64,000 bases of DNA from NCBI GenBank assembly GCA_002702705.1, contig PABH01000051.1:1-64000 (forward strand). Direction: 5' to 3'. How positions within the stretch are numbered: the first letter of the stretch is position 1; each line of letters begins with the position of its first letter. The position numbers and the translations under genes are program-made. Below are positions 62,480 through 64,000 of the stretch, piece by piece. The notes under the pieces are model-generated. The model ran no database searches and had not been told where the DNA came from. It worked only from the letters and a program-made list of their open reading frames with translations. The DNA comes from Anaerolineaceae bacterium (GTDB lineage: Bacteria; Chloroflexota; Anaerolineae; Anaerolineales; Anaerolineaceae).

Positions 62480-64000
62480 TTGTCACAGGAGCGATTGACC
62501 ATGAGAAAAATCAAAGAAATAATGAGACTGAAATACGAAGCAGGTCTATCAAATCGAGCCATTGCTGGAGCAATAAGAGTGTCCAACAGCACCGTTGGCG
62601 AGTATCTAAGAAGAGCAAAACAGGCAGAGATTGAATGGCCATTGGGTGAAATTAGCGAAGAAGAACTGTTTTCAAAACTCTTCCCGGAACGGAAAAACAA
62701 GCATTCAGAAGAGCAACCATACCTGCCAGATTGGGAAGTCGTCCAAAAAGAAAAACGCCAAAAAGGTGTAACTTTGAAGCTGTTATGGATCGAATATAAA
62801 GAACAGCACCCCAATGGTTATCAGTATACACAATACTGTTATCACTACAAACAGTGGCGAAAAAAGCAGGTCGAACCAAGTATGCGTTTTGAGCATGTCG
62901 GGGGCGAACAAATGCAGGTGGACTACGCAGGCGTTAAAATTCAAATCACCGACCCAGAAACAGGGGAAATCAGCAAAGTACCTGTTTTCGTGGCCGTATT
63001 GCCAGCCAGTAATTACACCTATGCAGAAGTCCACTGCAACGCCAACCAACGGAATTGGAATAATGCCCATGTCAGGGCTTTGGAATACTTTGGTGGTGTA
63101 GTAAAGATCGTTATCCCGGATAACCTAAAAACCGGTGTCAAAAAACCAAACTACTATGAACCTGACATCAATCCAGCTTACCAAGAACTGGCAGAACATT
63201 ACCAATTCGTTGTACTTCCCGCCCGGGTACGTAAACCCAAAGATAAAGGCAAAGCCGAAAACGGCGTGCAAAATGTGGAGCGTTGGATAATTGCTCCACT
63301 TCGGAAAAAGACCTTTCACAGTGTCCATGAAGCCAATCTAGCGATCAAAGAATTGTTAGATGGACTAAACCATAAACCATTGAGCGGTATTAGCCGTTCC
63401 CGCTATGAAGAATACATCGAGATTGATAAACCCAATTTGCGTCCATTACCCAATAAACGGTATGAATATGTTGAAGAAAAGACCGCTATCGTTAATATAG
63501 ACTACCACATTGAGTATGATAAGCACTTTTACTCTGTTCCGTACCAGTTTATTCAGCAAAAAGTGACTGTTCGGGCTACAGAACGGGTAATACAGATCAT
63601 CTGTGGGAAAGAAACAATCACACATCCAAGGAATTTCAGAACAGGCCGCTATTCAACCATGCTAGCGCATATGCCATCCAATCACCAACATATGCGAAAC
63701 CAAAGTAAAGAGTACTTCATTCAGAAAGCAAAGGAAATAGGGTCGCAAACAACCAAATTTATGCAAGCGGTACTAAAATCGAAAGATTTTCCTGAACAAA
63801 CTTACCGGACTTGTATGGGTATCCTCAGTCTGACAAAGAAACATAATCCGTTTTTGTTGGAACAAGCCTGTCAGGCAATCCTGCCAGAGCGAGTTTACAC
63901 ATACTCAGCTCTGAAAGCTGAATTGGTTTATTTGAAAAGAAAAGAACCCGAACCAGAAATGGCAATTCTCGGACATGCCAACATTCGCGGCCCGGAATAT
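62480..64000 (+). CDS. istA: IS21 transposase IstA, 3' truncated by window end
   Basis: At least 507 residues, frame open at the window end. The N-terminal HTH reads MSQERLTMRKIKEIMRLKY, AGLSNRAIAGAIRVSNSTVG, EYLRRA. The DDE integrase core follows: MQVDYAGVKIQ (D), VIPDNLKTGV (D) and PKDKGKAENGVQ (E). The C-terminal beta-barrel contains YSVPYQFIQQKVTVRA. The sequence ends ILGHANIRGPEY, so only a few residues are missing. The TTG at 62480 has AAGGAGGTG 4 nt upstream and gives the usual ERLTMRKI head; the ATG at 62501 is the alternative. istB should follow beyond the window. Confidence 0.93.
   Translation, partial: MSQERLTMRKIKEIMRLKYEAGLSNRAIAGAIRVSNSTVGEYLRRAKQAEIEWPLGEISEEELFSKLFPERKNKHSEEQPYLPDWEVVQKEKRQKGVTLKLLWIEYKEQHPNGYQYTQYCYHYKQWRKKQVEPSMRFEHVGGEQMQVDYAGVKIQITDPETGEISKVPVFVAVLPASNYTYAEVHCNANQRNWNNAHVRALEYFGGVVKIVIPDNLKTGVKKPNYYEPDINPAYQELAEHYQFVVLPARVRKPKDKGKAENGVQNVERWIIAPLRKKTFHSVHEANLAIKELLDGLNHKPLSGISRSRYEEYIEIDKPNLRPLPNKRYEYVEEKTAIVNIDYHIEYDKHFYSVPYQFIQQKVTVRATERVIQIICGKETITHPRNFRTGRYSTMLAHMPSNHQHMRNQSKEYFIQKAKEIGSQTTKFMQAVLKSKDFPEQTYRTCMGILSLTKKHNPFLLEQACQAILPERVYTYSALKAELVYLKRKEPEPEMAILGHANIRGPEY

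Larger units (their letters stand above)
62321..64000 (+). mobile_element. IS21-family insertion sequence, left part
   Basis: The left end carries three 23-nt repeats, then istA, which runs off the window. Terminal multiple repeats and a long IstA transposase are the hallmarks of IS21 elements. The right end and istB lie outside. The element borders the AT-rich glycan island. Confidence 0.85.

Noticed and set aside
1-64000. tRNA, rRNA or tmRNA genes
   Set aside because: No T-loop (GGTTCGAATCC-type) with matching cloverleaf or rRNA motif was found by eye; a tRNA scan would be decisive.

Overview
The window reads as one contiguous stretch of a free-living, probably anaerobic or microaerobic bacterium. 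The best guess for its lineage is Chloroflexota, class Anaerolineae. This rests on family-level impressions: a PurS-PurL fusion, many GAF/PAS/HD-GYP signalling proteins, Trp-rich propeller lipoproteins, a superoxide reductase, and a secreted protein with a VYLP-type motif. No rRNA or tRNA gene was found to settle it. Base composition is moderate in the core and clearly AT-richer from about 50.4 to 62.2 kb.

0-19.5 kb is signalling. It holds a GlsB-like membrane protein, a BaeS/BaeR-type two-component system beside a secreted three-repeat protein, and a three-gene cascade (PAS histidine kinase, REC-HDOD, REC with a dead HD-GYP). It also holds two paralogous ribbon-helix-helix-like proteins, a membrane protein coupled to a PAS-GAF-HD-GYP receptor, a polyferredoxin-type membrane protein, a GAF4-HD-GYP protein missing metal ligands, a C39-like cysteine peptidase, a Crp/Fnr remnant and a soluble chemotaxis receptor. 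19.6-25.4 kb is a MacAB-like export operon with two different ATPases and a divergent TetR regulator. 25.4-30.1 kb carries a Na+/H+ antiporter, azlCD, a methyltransferase and an MBL hydrolase.

30.1-33.2 kb is a decayed island. It contains tandem ~151-bp palindromic repeats, a second copy of the same repeat 2.5 kb away, an azlD 3' remnant and a 53-nt copy of the interior of the MBL gene, each lying against repeat material, and a propeller lipoprotein gene broken by an amber codon and a frameshift. Each full repeat has two long hairpins and a 17-codon micro-ORF behind a GGGAGG ribosome site that lies inside one hairpin arm. This is the least explained structure in the window.

33.7-47.8 kb is a single-strand purine operon (purB-purSL-purQ-purC-purE-purF-purDM-purN-purH-guaB) with every step from PRPP to IMP and on to XMP. 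Its architecture is unusual: a PurD-PurM fusion overlapping purN (the domain order of vertebrate GART) and purC overlapping an animal-like purE (the order of PAICS), with no purK. Upstream is a 236-residue protein of unknown function with a near-consensus promoter and a LexA-like box, and a divergent lactate permease.

50.4-62.2 kb is an AT-rich surface-glycan island: a secreted protein, two paralogous two-domain glycosyltransferases, a third glycosyltransferase, a GT-C membrane protein and two methyltransferases. It is bordered at 62.3 kb by the left end of an IS21-family element whose istA runs off the window.
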